Shown here: in pieces, positions 15,967 through 24,072 of the stretch | How positions within the stretch are numbered: position 1 is the first letter of the stretch | Layout of the letters: each line of letters starts with the position of its first letter | NCBI GenBank assembly: GCA_002315935.1 | Contig: DCII01000012.1 | Span: 1-59,881 of the forward strand | DNA: 59,881 nt | Source of the DNA: Ruminococcaceae bacterium UBA1730 | GTDB lineage: Bacteria; Bacillota; Clostridia; Oscillospirales; Acutalibacteraceae | Reading direction: 5' to 3' | Position numbers and translations under genes: made by a program | Notes under the pieces: model-generated | What the model was told of the DNA's origin: nothing | What the model saw: only the letters and a program-made list of their open reading frames with translations | Database searches by the model: none

Positions 15967-17211
15967 TTATCCTCTCTTTTGTTCAATATATATTCTTACA
16001 AGATTGAGAGCACGGGATGCACTCACATATCTGTTATATTCTCTGTCATTTCTTGCAGTTTCAACTTTTTCGCATTCCGAATAATCTTCGGCATCAATTG
16101 CAACATAGATAAGACCTGCCGGCTTGCCCGATTCATCGGACTCCGGGCCTGCAATGCCTGTTACCGATATTCCTATATCAGCTCCCGAAATTCTTCTGAT
16201 ACCTGCCGCCATTTCAAGAGCGGTTTCACTGCTGACCGCTCCGAATTCTTCAAGCGTTGAATGTTTAACTCCGAGAACCTTTTCCTTAGCCGCATTCGAA
16301 TAGGTTACTGCACCGTATTCAAAAACGGAGCTCGCACCGGGAACATCGGTTATTCTTTTCGGAATATAACCTGCGGTGCAGCTTTCAGCGGTTGCAATTG
16401 AAAGCTTATTTTTCTTCAGAAGCTCAACAACTCTGCCCTCTATATTTTCGCTGTCTATGCCGTAAACATATCCGCCCAGACGCCTTTTTATTTCTTCAAT
16501 AACGGGCTTGCACATTTCTTCCGCCGCTTCCTCGCTGTCCGCCTTTGCGGTAACACGAAGAAGTGCTTCGCCCATCTTTGCATAAGGAGCAACGGTGGGA
16601 TTCGCTTTTTCAAGCATATCGGCACAGATTTCAGCCATTGCACTCTCGCCGATTTTCATTGTTCTGACTGTGTGCGAAGCAATAATTCCGCCTGCGTATT
16701 CCTTTATAAACGGAACAACACTTTTTTTATACATCGGAGCCATTTCGTAAGGCGGACCGGGAAGAATAACAAGGCATTTGCCGTTCTTCTTCATTCCGAG
16801 ACCCGGAGCAGTTCCGTTTTCGTTTCTGAAAACAGCTCCGCCGACGGGAACATACGCCTGCCTGAGATTTGTTTCGGGCATATCCGTTCCCTTTCTTCTG
16901 AAATATGAGCGAATATCCTCAACGATTTCTTCATCAACAACAAGCTCGAAGCCGAAAGCATCACAGCAAATTTCTCTCGTTATATCGTCAGCCGTAGGTC
17001 CGAGACCACCCGTTGCGATAACAATATCGCTTCTGCCGAGAGCGGTTGAAGCGGCTTCACGGAGCCTTTCGGGATTGTCTCCGACTGTGGTGTGGCGCAG
17101 AACGGATATGCCGAGCTTTGCAAGCTCCTCCGAAAGAAATCTTGTGTTCGTATTCAGAATATCACCGAGAAGAATCTCCGTGCCGACCGAAAGAATTTCA
17201 CATACTGCCAT
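15967..17211 (-). CDS. cinA: CinA: MoCF domain plus nicotinamide-nucleotide amidase
   Basis: 414 residues, the normal two-domain length. The N-terminal MoCF-like domain has G-G-L-G-P-T-A-D-D (68-76) and L-P-G-P-P (150-154), the ADP-ribose pyrophosphatase/metal-binding region. The C-terminal PncC-type domain has E-S-C-T-A-G (276-281) with the catalytic Ser. It hydrolyses NMN to NaMN and ammonia and cleans up damaged pyridine nucleotides. Some homologues are competence- or damage-induced. AGGAGG lies upstream of the ATG. It is third in the operon, 15 bases behind thiI, and its diverged relative is fused to the SpoIID-like protein three genes downstream. Confidence 0.95.
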   Translation of the reverse strand: MAVCEILSVGTEILLGDILNTNTRFLSEELAKLGISVLRHTTVGDNPERLREAASTALGRSDIVIATGGLGPTADDITREICCDAFGFELVVDEEIVEDIRSYFRRKGTDMPETNLRQAYVPVGGAVFRNENGTAPGLGMKKNGKCLVILPGPPYEMAPMYKKSVVPFIKEYAGGIIASHTVRTMKIGESAMAEICADMLEKANPTVAPYAKMGEALLRVTAKADSEEAAEEMCKPVIEEIKRRLGGYVYGIDSENIEGRVVELLKKNKLSIATAESCTAGYIPKRITDVPGASSVFEYGAVTYSNAAKEKVLGVKHSTLEEFGAVSSETALEMAAGIRRISGADIGISVTGIAGPESDESGKPAGLIYVAIDAEDYSECEKVETARNDREYNRYVSASRALNLVRIYIEQKRG

Positions 17212-17226
17212 ACTGCGCCTCCTATC

Positions 17227-18402
17227 TTAATATGCGTTGATTAAAACAAATCTTGCGTTTTCTGCGGCTTCATTAACGAGCCTGTCAACCTCAAGAGCCT
17301 TTTCGCATTCTTCAACATAATCTATCGTAGGTCTTGTTCTGGGATGCTTCGGAGTGAATACCGTGCAGCAATCCTCATATGGAAGAATTGAAATATCAAA
17401 TGTTTCAATCTTCCTTGAAATAATAACAACCTCATCCTTGTCCATTCCTATAAGAGGACGGAAAACGGGAATTTTGCAAACATTATCCGTGCAGGCAATT
17501 GCAGGCATTGTCTGGCTTGCAACCTGTCCGACGCTTTCGCCCGTGATGAGTGCACCGGCTTTTTCTCTTTCGGCAATAATCTGTGCAACTCTCATCATCA
17601 TTCTTCTCATGATGACGGTAAAAATATCCTCAGGGCAGTTATCCTTGATAAGCTCCTGCGTTTCGGTAAACGGAACAACCCAGAGTCCGATTCTGCCCGA
17701 ATACTTTGCTACCTGCTTGAGAAGCGAATGAACCTTCTGCTCGGCTCTTTCGCTTGTATAAGGCGGAGAAGCAAAATGAACTGCGGTCAGCTCAAGACCT
17801 CTTTTTGCCATCATATAGCCTGCAACAGGGCTGTCAATTCCGCCCGAAATGAGAAGAGCGGCTTTACCTGCACTTCCCGTCGGCATTCCGCCTGCACCCT
17901 TAATCTGTCTGCCGTGGATATAAGCAAGCCTGTCTCTGATTTCAACATTGACTATCAGCTCGGGTTCATGAACATTAACCGAGAGATGGGGATATTTTCT
18001 TAAGAGATAACCGCCGACCTCTGCACATATTTCAGGGGATTTCAGCGGAAATTTCTTATCCGAACGCTTTGCTTCAACCTTGAAGGTTCTTGCTGAAAGC
18101 AGGTCATCCGTCAGATATTCCTCTGCACATTTCAGAATAACCTCCATATCCTTTTCAACGGCGGCGGCTCTTGAGAATGCCGCAATGCCGAAAACCTTTT
18201 TGAGGCGTTCAACCGTTTCATCAAAATCCGCATCCTCATTAACAGGCTCGGCAACGATTGTTGACTGCGACTGCGTGAAATTGAATTTGCCGATGTCTGA
18301 AAGCCTGTGACGCATATTCTTGACGAGCATATCCTCAAAGGTTCTTCTGTTAAGACCCTTGAGGGCAAGCTCGCCGTTTTTAATTAAAATAACTTCTTTC
18401 AT
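17227..18402 (-). CDS. thiI: tRNA 4-thiouridine synthetase ThiI
   Basis: 391 residues, the short form without a C-terminal rhodanese domain. Order: NFLD and THUMP tRNA-binding region (about 60-165), then the PP-loop ATPase with L-L-I-S-G-G-I-D-S-P-V-A (SGGxDS motif). It activates U8 of tRNAs by adenylation and inserts sulfur supplied by a cysteine desulfurase; a role in thiazole synthesis is also known for the family. The desulfurase lies 20 bases upstream, the usual ThiI/NifZ pairing in Firmicutes. CGGAGAG precedes the ATG. Confidence 0.95.
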   Translation of the reverse strand: MKEVILIKNGELALKGLNRRTFEDMLVKNMRHRLSDIGKFNFTQSQSTIVAEPVNEDADFDETVERLKKVFGIAAFSRAAAVEKDMEVILKCAEEYLTDDLLSARTFKVEAKRSDKKFPLKSPEICAEVGGYLLRKYPHLSVNVHEPELIVNVEIRDRLAYIHGRQIKGAGGMPTGSAGKAALLISGGIDSPVAGYMMAKRGLELTAVHFASPPYTSERAEQKVHSLLKQVAKYSGRIGLWVVPFTETQELIKDNCPEDIFTVIMRRMMMRVAQIIAEREKAGALITGESVGQVASQTMPAIACTDNVCKIPVFRPLIGMDKDEVVIISRKIETFDISILPYEDCCTVFTPKHPRTRPTIDYVEECEKALEVDRLVNEAAENARFVLINAY

Positions 18403-18422
18403 TTGAAACTCTCCGGATTGTT

Positions 18423-19556
18423 TTACTTTGTCTGCCTGATTGCTTTTCTGCCCTCGGCAATTGTTTTTATGAGATAATCAATTTCGTCAACGGTGGTAAA
18501 TCTTGAGAAGCTGATGCGAAGAGGACCCTCAAGTCTTTTTGCATCAAGCTCCATTTTCGCAAGAACATGGCTCTTTTTTCCCTTGGAGCAGGCTGAACCG
18601 CTTGAAACCGAAATTCCTCTTTCAGAAAGAAAATTGAGCATTGGCTCCGATTTTGTTCCGATAATGGAAATATTCGTCACGAAGGGAAATGCATCCTCGG
18701 GGGAATTGATAACAACTCCGTCAATTTCAGTCAGATGCGAAACCATATAGTCACGGAGCATCGCAATATGCTCAAGCTCGCTTTTCAGGTCCGGCAAGGC
18801 TCTTGCCGCCGCTCCGAAGCCGACAATTGCCGGCATTGCCTCCGTGCCCGGTCTGATTTTCATTTCCTGTGCACCGCCGAAGGTTCTGGGCTTAATCTTT
18901 ACACCCTTGCGGATGTAAAGAGCACCGACACCCTTTGGACCGTGAATTTTATGGGAGCTTATCGTCATGAGGTCAACGCCGAGAGCGGCAGGCTTAATCG
19001 GCATTTTTCCGAACGCCTGAACTGCATCGCAATGAATGAGTGCAGGCGAACGGGCAGCCATCGCAGCTCTTTTGGCTGAGGCTATCGGCATGATTGAGCC
19101 AACCTCGTTGTTGACAAGCATCATTGTTATGAGAATTGTGTTTGAATTGACCGCCGCATAGAGGTCTTTTTCGTTGATTTTTCCGAAATTGTCAACCTTG
19201 AGCCTTATTACCTCAAATCCGTCTTCCTCGAGACGGTTCAGGGCTTCGTCAACGCTCGGATGCTCAATGCTTGTTGAAACGATTCTCTTGCCGAAGCGTT
19301 TCATCTGATTTGCCGCTCCGATAACGGCAAGATTGTTGCTTTCCGTTCCGCCGGAGGTGAAGAATATTTCTTCGGGAGTGCATGAGAGTCGTTTGGCAAT
19401 GCTCTCCCGTGAAAGGTCAAGCAGGTCTTTGGCTTTGTTGCCTGTGCGATGAAGAGAAGAGGGGTTTCCCCAACATTCCGTGAGGGCAATATTAATCGCC
19501 TCAATCGCCTCGGCACAAGGGGCAGTAGTTGCACTGTTATCAAAATAGGCTTCCAT
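18423..19556 (-). CDS. Cysteine desulfurase (NifS/IscS family), probable sulfur donor for ThiI
   Basis: 377 residues, class V aminotransferase fold. Pyridoxal-phosphate Lys203 lies in S-S-H-K-I-H-G-P-K-G and the catalytic Cys323 in S-S-G-S-A-C-S-K-G. The short active-site loop and the position next to thiI match the NifZ/IscS-type desulfurase that feeds tRNA thiolation. It converts cysteine to alanine and a protein persulfide. It is the first gene of an operon of about 8.5 kb running to 11017, with a strong promoter. AGGAGG is 11 bases before the ATG. No iscU or iscR is present nearby. Confidence 0.93.
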   Translation of the reverse strand: MEAYFDNSATTAPCAEAIEAINIALTECWGNPSSLHRTGNKAKDLLDLSRESIAKRLSCTPEEIFFTSGGTESNNLAVIGAANQMKRFGKRIVSTSIEHPSVDEALNRLEEDGFEVIRLKVDNFGKINEKDLYAAVNSNTILITMMLVNNEVGSIMPIASAKRAAMAARSPALIHCDAVQAFGKMPIKPAALGVDLMTISSHKIHGPKGVGALYIRKGVKIKPRTFGGAQEMKIRPGTEAMPAIVGFGAAARALPDLKSELEHIAMLRDYMVSHLTEIDGVVINSPEDAFPFVTNISIIGTKSEPMLNFLSERGISVSSGSACSKGKKSHVLAKMELDAKRLEGPLRISFSRFTTVDEIDYLIKTIAEGRKAIRQTK

Positions 19557-19608
19557 TTTTGCGTTTTCCTCCTGTCGGCACTACACCCATTTTAATCATA
19601 TTTAACAC

Positions 19609-19637
19609 ATTATACACTATTTTGTCACCGCTTGCAA
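19609..19637 (-). promoter_or_regulatory. Promoter of the iscS-thiI-cinA-sortase operon
   Basis: Minus strand TTGCAA (19632-19637), 17-base spacer, TATAAT (19609-19614). The -10 is consensus. No other good promoter was seen in the short gaps of the operon. Confidence 0.75.
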
Positions 19638-19802
19638 TGATTTTTTGATTATTTTATATTTAATTTTTAATTATTTTATATTTATAAGAGAACGACCCCA
19701 TTATCAGTATATTCAACGGCAACAATAATGTTATGCCCTCCTGCTTTACTTATTGAAAATAAAAATGGAAATCCGTCTTTCGAGATGCAGATGTTATATC
19801 TG

Positions 19803-19831
19803 TTGAATTATTCATAAATCTGTGGTATTAT
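19803..19831 (+). promoter_or_regulatory. Promoter of the SEDS/PBP pair
   Basis: TTGAAT (19803-19808), 17-base spacer, TATTAT (19826-19831). The 296-base gap since iscS is otherwise AT-rich with no recognisable gene. Confidence 0.6.
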
Positions 19832-19852
19832 TGTGAAAAAGGAGGGATGCAC

Positions 19853-21151
19853 ATGAAATCAAAAGCAAAAAGTCAGCCGAAATTCAAACAGATAACCGTC
19901 ATGTTTCTCATGACCCTGTTTCAGCTTCTGAGTGCATCCTGCGTTATTTTCAGAGATGAAGAAATCAACATCAACCTCGTTTATATTTTTCTCGGATATA
20001 TAGCGGTTGAATGGGTATATATGACCATCGGCACTGCCGCAACAGGCAATGATTATTTTGAGCTTGAAGCAATAGCGTTCTTTCTTTCGGGAATCGGGCT
20101 GACGGTCTGTGCAAGCTTCAGCGAAAGCTATGCAATAAAACAGCTCATTGCAATCGGAATCGGTCTTGTTATCTATCTTGTTATGCTTGCTCTGCTTAAA
20201 GATTACAACATTGCCTGTTCCCTGCGTTATCCTGCGGCTATATGCTCCCTCGGAGTGCTTGCTCTGAACCTTGTTCTTGCAAAAACCGTCAACGGAACAT
20301 TCAACTGGATTGACCTCGGTTTCTTTTCAATTCAGCCCTCGGAGCTTGTAAAAATAGCGTTCATTCTTGTCGGCTCGGTTTCTCTCGAAAAGCTTATTTC
20401 AAGCGTCAGCCTTACAAAATATATCATTTTCTCGATGGCGTGCGTGGGATTTTTGTTTCTTATCAAGGATTTCGGAACTGCACTTATATTCTTTTTCACC
20501 TTCGTTCTTATTGCGTTCATGCGTTCGGGCGATATGAGAACAATAATCATCATCTGTGCGGCGGCTCTGATGGGAGCGGTGCTGATAATCTATTTCAAGC
20601 CCTATGTTGCAAACAGATTTGCCGCCTACCGCCATGTGTGGGATTTCATCGACACAACAGGCTATCAGCAGACAAGGGTGCTGATTTATTCTGCCTGCGG
20701 AGGTCTCTTCGGCCTCGGCATCGGCGAGGGATTTTTAAGAAATGTCTATGCCGCTTCAACCGACCTCGTTTTCGGACTTATCTGCGAGGAATGGGGTCTT
20801 ATTATCGGTCTTGCCTTGCTTTTCAGCTTTGTCGGAATTGCTGTTTTTGCAATAAAAGCGGCAAGGGCATCAGGCTCAACCTTCTATACCATTGCCGCAG
20901 TTGCGGCGGCGGGAATGCTTCTTTTTCAGCTTTCTCTCAATGTTTTCGGAATCACGGATTTGCTTCCGCTGACGGGAGTTACGCTTCCGTTCGTCAGCCG
21001 AGGAGGCTCAAGTATGCTCTGCTCATGGGGACTTCTTGCCTATATCAGAGCCGCAGGAGCTTATTTCACTCCTCCTGCCCCTGACCCGAAGGCAGTAAAA
21101 ATCGGCAAAACAAAGAAAGCACCTCCGAAGAAAAGAGGTGGTGCGGCATGA
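19853..21151 (+). CDS. FtsW/RodA/SpoVE (SEDS) family peptidoglycan glycosyltransferase
   Basis: 432 residues from the second ATG; the ATG at 19847 sits one base from GGAGGG, while 19853 has normal spacing. About ten membrane helices. SEDS marks include the I-D-L-G-F-F-S-I-Q-P-S-E-L-V-K-I stretch near residue 165, K-D-F-G-T-A-L-I and the closing P-F-V-S-R-G-G-S-S-M-L. SEDS proteins polymerise lipid II glycan strands together with a class B PBP, which is the next gene here (four-base overlap). Whether it serves elongation, division or the spore cortex cannot be decided. A Lys/Pro-rich tail ends the protein. Confidence 0.92.
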   Translation: MKSKAKSQPKFKQITVMFLMTLFQLLSASCVIFRDEEININLVYIFLGYIAVEWVYMTIGTAATGNDYFELEAIAFFLSGIGLTVCASFSESYAIKQLIAIGIGLVIYLVMLALLKDYNIACSLRYPAAICSLGVLALNLVLAKTVNGTFNWIDLGFFSIQPSELVKIAFILVGSVSLEKLISSVSLTKYIIFSMACVGFLFLIKDFGTALIFFFTFVLIAFMRSGDMRTIIIICAAALMGAVLIIYFKPYVANRFAAYRHVWDFIDTTGYQQTRVLIYSACGGLFGLGIGEGFLRNVYAASTDLVFGLICEEWGLIIGLALLFSFVGIAVFAIKAARASGSTFYTIAAVAAAGMLLFQLSLNVFGITDLLPLTGVTLPFVSRGGSSMLCSWGLLAYIRAAGAYFTPPAPDPKAVKIGKTKKAPPKKRGGAA

Positions 21152-22512
21152 AAATAACCGCTAAAAGAGCAGCTGTGATTTACGGTCTTATAGGAGCGTT
21201 TCTCATCGGAGTGGGAATATTCGTTGCTCAGCTTGTCATGTATGGTTCTGTATGGGCATCAAACAAGGCAAACAGGCATATTTACAGCAACGGAACAGTT
21301 GTCAACACGGGTGCAATCTATGACCGCAACGGGGTAGCTCTTGCCGAAAGCGTTGATAACGAAAGAATTTTTGCGAAAAGCTCTGCAATCCGCAAGGCGG
21401 TGCTTCATGTTGTAGGCGACACCTCGGGATTTATTTCAACGGGCACACATTATCTTTACCGTGATGTGCTGTCGGGATATAACATTGTCAACGGTATATA
21501 TAAGCTGAAAAAAGACGGTGTCGGGACTGATATTACCCTCAATATTGACAGCGAGGCAAACCGCATTGCCTATGAAGCTCTCGGAGATTTCAACGGTGCT
21601 GTTGCGGTTTATAACTACAAAACGGGTGAGCTTCTGTGTTCGGTTTCGAAGCCGACCTATGATGTGAATAATGTGCCGAAGGATTTGCTTACCAATCCGA
21701 AATATGACGGTGTTTTTCTTGACAAGGTCACCTCGGGAGTTTATACTCCCGGCTCTGTCATGAAAATTGTCACCGCCGCCTGTGCCATTGAAAATATTCC
21801 CGACATTGATTCAAGAACCTTTGAATGCAACGGTTCACATAAATTCAGTGACGGTTCTGTTATCTGCAACGGCGAGCACGGAACGGTGACTTTTCTTGAA
21901 GCAATGAATGAATCCTGCAACAGTGTATTCGCAGAAATTGCCGTTGAGCTTGGAGCCGAAAAGCTTCTTGCAACAGCGGAATCGCTCGGCTTCAACAAAC
22001 AGCTTGTTGCAAGAGAAATAAGGCTCGGAAAGAGCAGATTTGACCCGTCAACAACGAGCGTTTCAGAGCTTGGATGGGCAGGAATCGGTCAGTCAACAAC
22101 CTATGCAAATCCTATGCACTTTCTTATGATAGCAGGTGCAATTGCCAACGGCGGTAACGGCTACGCTCCGGACAGAATCAAGTCCGCAGGAGCGATAAGC
22201 GATATAGTTGGCAGAGCACCGGAAACTGTTATAAAAATGAACCCCGAAACAGCACGCAGGCTCAACGAAATGCTTCGTTCAAACATCAGGGATTGTTACG
22301 GCGATTACAGATTCCCCGATCTCGAAATGTGCGGCAAAACGGGAACGGCTCAGCAGGATAATGCGGCAAGTCATTCATGGTTTGTCGGCTATTCGCAGAG
22401 AAGCGATCTTCCTCTTGCGGTTGTCTGCGTTGCCGAAAATGCAGGCTCCGGAATGCGTACTGCGGTAACGGTTTCAAACAAGGTAATGCAATATTTTCTG
22501 AATAACATATAA
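21148..22512 (+). CDS. Class B penicillin-binding protein (transpeptidase), PbpA-type
   Basis: 454 residues, compact and with only a short pedestal region, like the PbpA partners of RodA/FtsW. One N-terminal helix (about 10-32) anchors it. Active-site motifs: S203-V-M-K206 (SxxK), S256-C-N258 (SxN) and K397-T-G (KTG, in C-G-K-T-G-T-A-Q). It cross-links peptidoglycan made by the SEDS protein. Start ATGA overlaps the SEDS stop, so the two are translationally coupled and should be made in equal amounts. A shared terminator follows. Confidence 0.93.
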   Translation: MKITAKRAAVIYGLIGAFLIGVGIFVAQLVMYGSVWASNKANRHIYSNGTVVNTGAIYDRNGVALAESVDNERIFAKSSAIRKAVLHVVGDTSGFISTGTHYLYRDVLSGYNIVNGIYKLKKDGVGTDITLNIDSEANRIAYEALGDFNGAVAVYNYKTGELLCSVSKPTYDVNNVPKDLLTNPKYDGVFLDKVTSGVYTPGSVMKIVTAACAIENIPDIDSRTFECNGSHKFSDGSVICNGEHGTVTFLEAMNESCNSVFAEIAVELGAEKLLATAESLGFNKQLVAREIRLGKSRFDPSTTSVSELGWAGIGQSTTYANPMHFLMIAGAIANGGNGYAPDRIKSAGAISDIVGRAPETVIKMNPETARRLNEMLRSNIRDCYGDYRFPDLEMCGKTGTAQQDNAASHSWFVGYSQRSDLPLAVVCVAENAGSGMRTAVTVSNKVMQYFLNNI

Positions 22513-22520
22513 AGTTAAAA

Positions 22521-22558
22521 CAGTCGAAATGATTTGAAACCATTCCGACTGCTTTTTT
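22521..22558. terminator. Bidirectional terminator
   Basis: CAGTCGAAATG (22521-22531) pairs with CATTCCGACTG (22541-22551) with one mismatch, followed by TTTTTT on the plus strand and preceded by an A-rich run for the minus strand. Confidence 0.8.
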
Positions 22559-23873
22559 ACTGCGGTAAATCCTTTGTTATTTCGTTTATCAGAGCCGTCA
22601 CATCGCCGTTTGATTCATAGCTGAAGCCCGATGAAAATGAGAGAAGATTGAACAGCCTGTGAAGCAGATTTGAAAATCCCGAACCGATAAATTTAATATT
22701 TTCAATCTTCGCTTTCGGTGTTCTTATCCAAAGAATCGGCGAACCGTTGACAATTACATTATCGTGAAAGCTGAAATCCTTCATTGCCGCAAAGGATGGC
22801 AGAGAGGAGCTTATCAGCGATATTGCCGACCAATTCATTTTCTGGTTATCGTTGACCGAAACGCAGTTACAGACCTCGTTGCGGGCGTTATTCGTCTTGT
22901 TGTCGAAAACGCAGTTTTTGATGAAACGGGTGTTGTCGTGGGAATAAATATAGCGATAAACGCTGTCGGTTGTCCAGCCGTCAAAGTCAATTGCCATTCC
23001 GTCTGTTTTATTAGTTGAACCTGCAATTTCGCAGTATTCAACTGTAACAAACTGCGAATGCCTCATCCAGAGAGGAGCATATGCCGAATCCTGAGCGGTT
23101 GCACAGTTAAGAACACGGCAGTTTCTGACAATGCAGTTGCTGACCGCCGCAATAACCATTCCTGCCTTCTTTGCGTTATTGATATAAATGTTTTCAAAGA
23201 CGAAATTCTTGTGGTAATTCTTTTCGGGGCTTTCAAAAATTTCATTGTCATTTTCGGCATTGACACCCTTGCAGTGAATTCCCCATTGAGTGTTTTCAAT
23301 TCTTAAAGAATCAAGGTGAATATTGCTGAGCTTTGCACCGCTGACATCTGTGTCCAGATAGAGCGAAGCCGCCGAGCTTGCATCGCCGTTAACATGAATA
23401 TCATGAAAATAACAGTTTCTGACCGTTATATTGTCAATATCGGTTTTGTTAAGAGCATAAATCATCATTCCGATTCCGTTCGGGGAAGTGAACTCAAGGT
23501 TTTCAACAACCCAGTTGTTTACTCCGGAGATAATGAACAGAGGTGCTGAATCATCGGGACCGATAACTGGGTCAGAGCCTTCGCCGTAAGCGGAAACGGT
23601 TATCGGTTTTTCCTTTGTTCCGCTTCCCTTTGTCTGAAAACCGCCGCTGAAGCTGCATCCTCTTTTGAAAAGAATACTGTCACCTGCGGAAAATGCTTCT
23701 GCATTCAATCTCGGAATGGTTTTCCATGCACCTTCGGGCGATAATCCGTCATTTTCGTCATCTCCCGAAATCGAATCAATATAGTAATTTCTGCCTGCCG
23801 TTTCTGCCGATGCAACAATGCAGGTGGTCAGAACGATAATTAAGCAAAGAATTGCCGAAAAAAGCTTTTTCAT
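22557..23873 (-). CDS. Secreted right-handed parallel beta-helix protein
   Basis: 438 residues with a cleavable signal peptide (K-K-L-F then a Leu/Ile core, A-S-A before E24). The mature start Y-Y-I-D-S-I-S-G-D-D-E-N-D-G-L-S-P-E-G-A-W is the usual opening of beta-helix proteins related to polysaccharide lyases and right-handed helix GH enzymes. Rungs with N-x-V-V-x-N and I-x-V-R-N-C-Y-F follow to about residue 330. It probably binds or cleaves a polysaccharide; catalytic residues are not evident. No anchor or sorting signal is seen. It stands alone with its own promoter. Confidence 0.8.
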   Translation of the reverse strand: MKKLFSAILCLIIVLTTCIVASAETAGRNYYIDSISGDDENDGLSPEGAWKTIPRLNAEAFSAGDSILFKRGCSFSGGFQTKGSGTKEKPITVSAYGEGSDPVIGPDDSAPLFIISGVNNWVVENLEFTSPNGIGMMIYALNKTDIDNITVRNCYFHDIHVNGDASSAASLYLDTDVSGAKLSNIHLDSLRIENTQWGIHCKGVNAENDNEIFESPEKNYHKNFVFENIYINNAKKAGMVIAAVSNCIVRNCRVLNCATAQDSAYAPLWMRHSQFVTVEYCEIAGSTNKTDGMAIDFDGWTTDSVYRYIYSHDNTRFIKNCVFDNKTNNARNEVCNCVSVNDNQKMNWSAISLISSSLPSFAAMKDFSFHDNVIVNGSPILWIRTPKAKIENIKFIGSGFSNLLHRLFNLLSFSSGFSYESNGDVTALINEITKDLPQ

Positions 23874-23878
23874 TTTCT

Positions 23879-23902
23879 CACTCCGTCATAAATAATGGAG
23901 TG
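23879..23902. promoter_or_regulatory. Inverted repeat between the -10 and ribosome site of the beta-helix gene
   Basis: CACTCC (23879-23884) and GGAGTG (23897-23902) face each other across 12 bases. One arm contains the gene's ribosome site and the other touches the -10. It could be an operator; no regulator is identified. Confidence 0.35.
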
Positions 23903-23931
23903 ATGATAACTTATTGAATTGAAAAAGTCAA
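23903..23931 (-). promoter_or_regulatory. Promoter of the beta-helix gene
   Basis: Minus strand TTGACT (23926-23931), 17-base spacer, TATCAT (23903-23908). Confidence 0.65.
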
Positions 23932-23970
23932 GAGAATTTTCTCCTTTTTGCAAAGCCTGTGTAAAATTGC

Positions 23971-23999
23971 TTGAAAAATTTCCCTCTGTGTGATATTAT
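23971..23999 (+). promoter_or_regulatory. Promoter of the flippase-femX operon
   Basis: TTGAAA (23971-23976), 17-base spacer, TATTAT (23994-23999). It overlaps the first possible start codon of the long frame and so decides for the later start at 24073. Confidence 0.7.
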
Positions 24000-24072
24000 A
24001 CATCAGTATACTGAAAAAATCCGTATTTTTAAAATAAAGGTTGGTAAAATACTATTCGGGAGAGTGAATTCC

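Noticed and set aside
23971..24072. N-terminal extension of the flippase
   Set aside because: It coincides with the promoter hexamers and lacks a ribosome site, so it is very unlikely to be translated.
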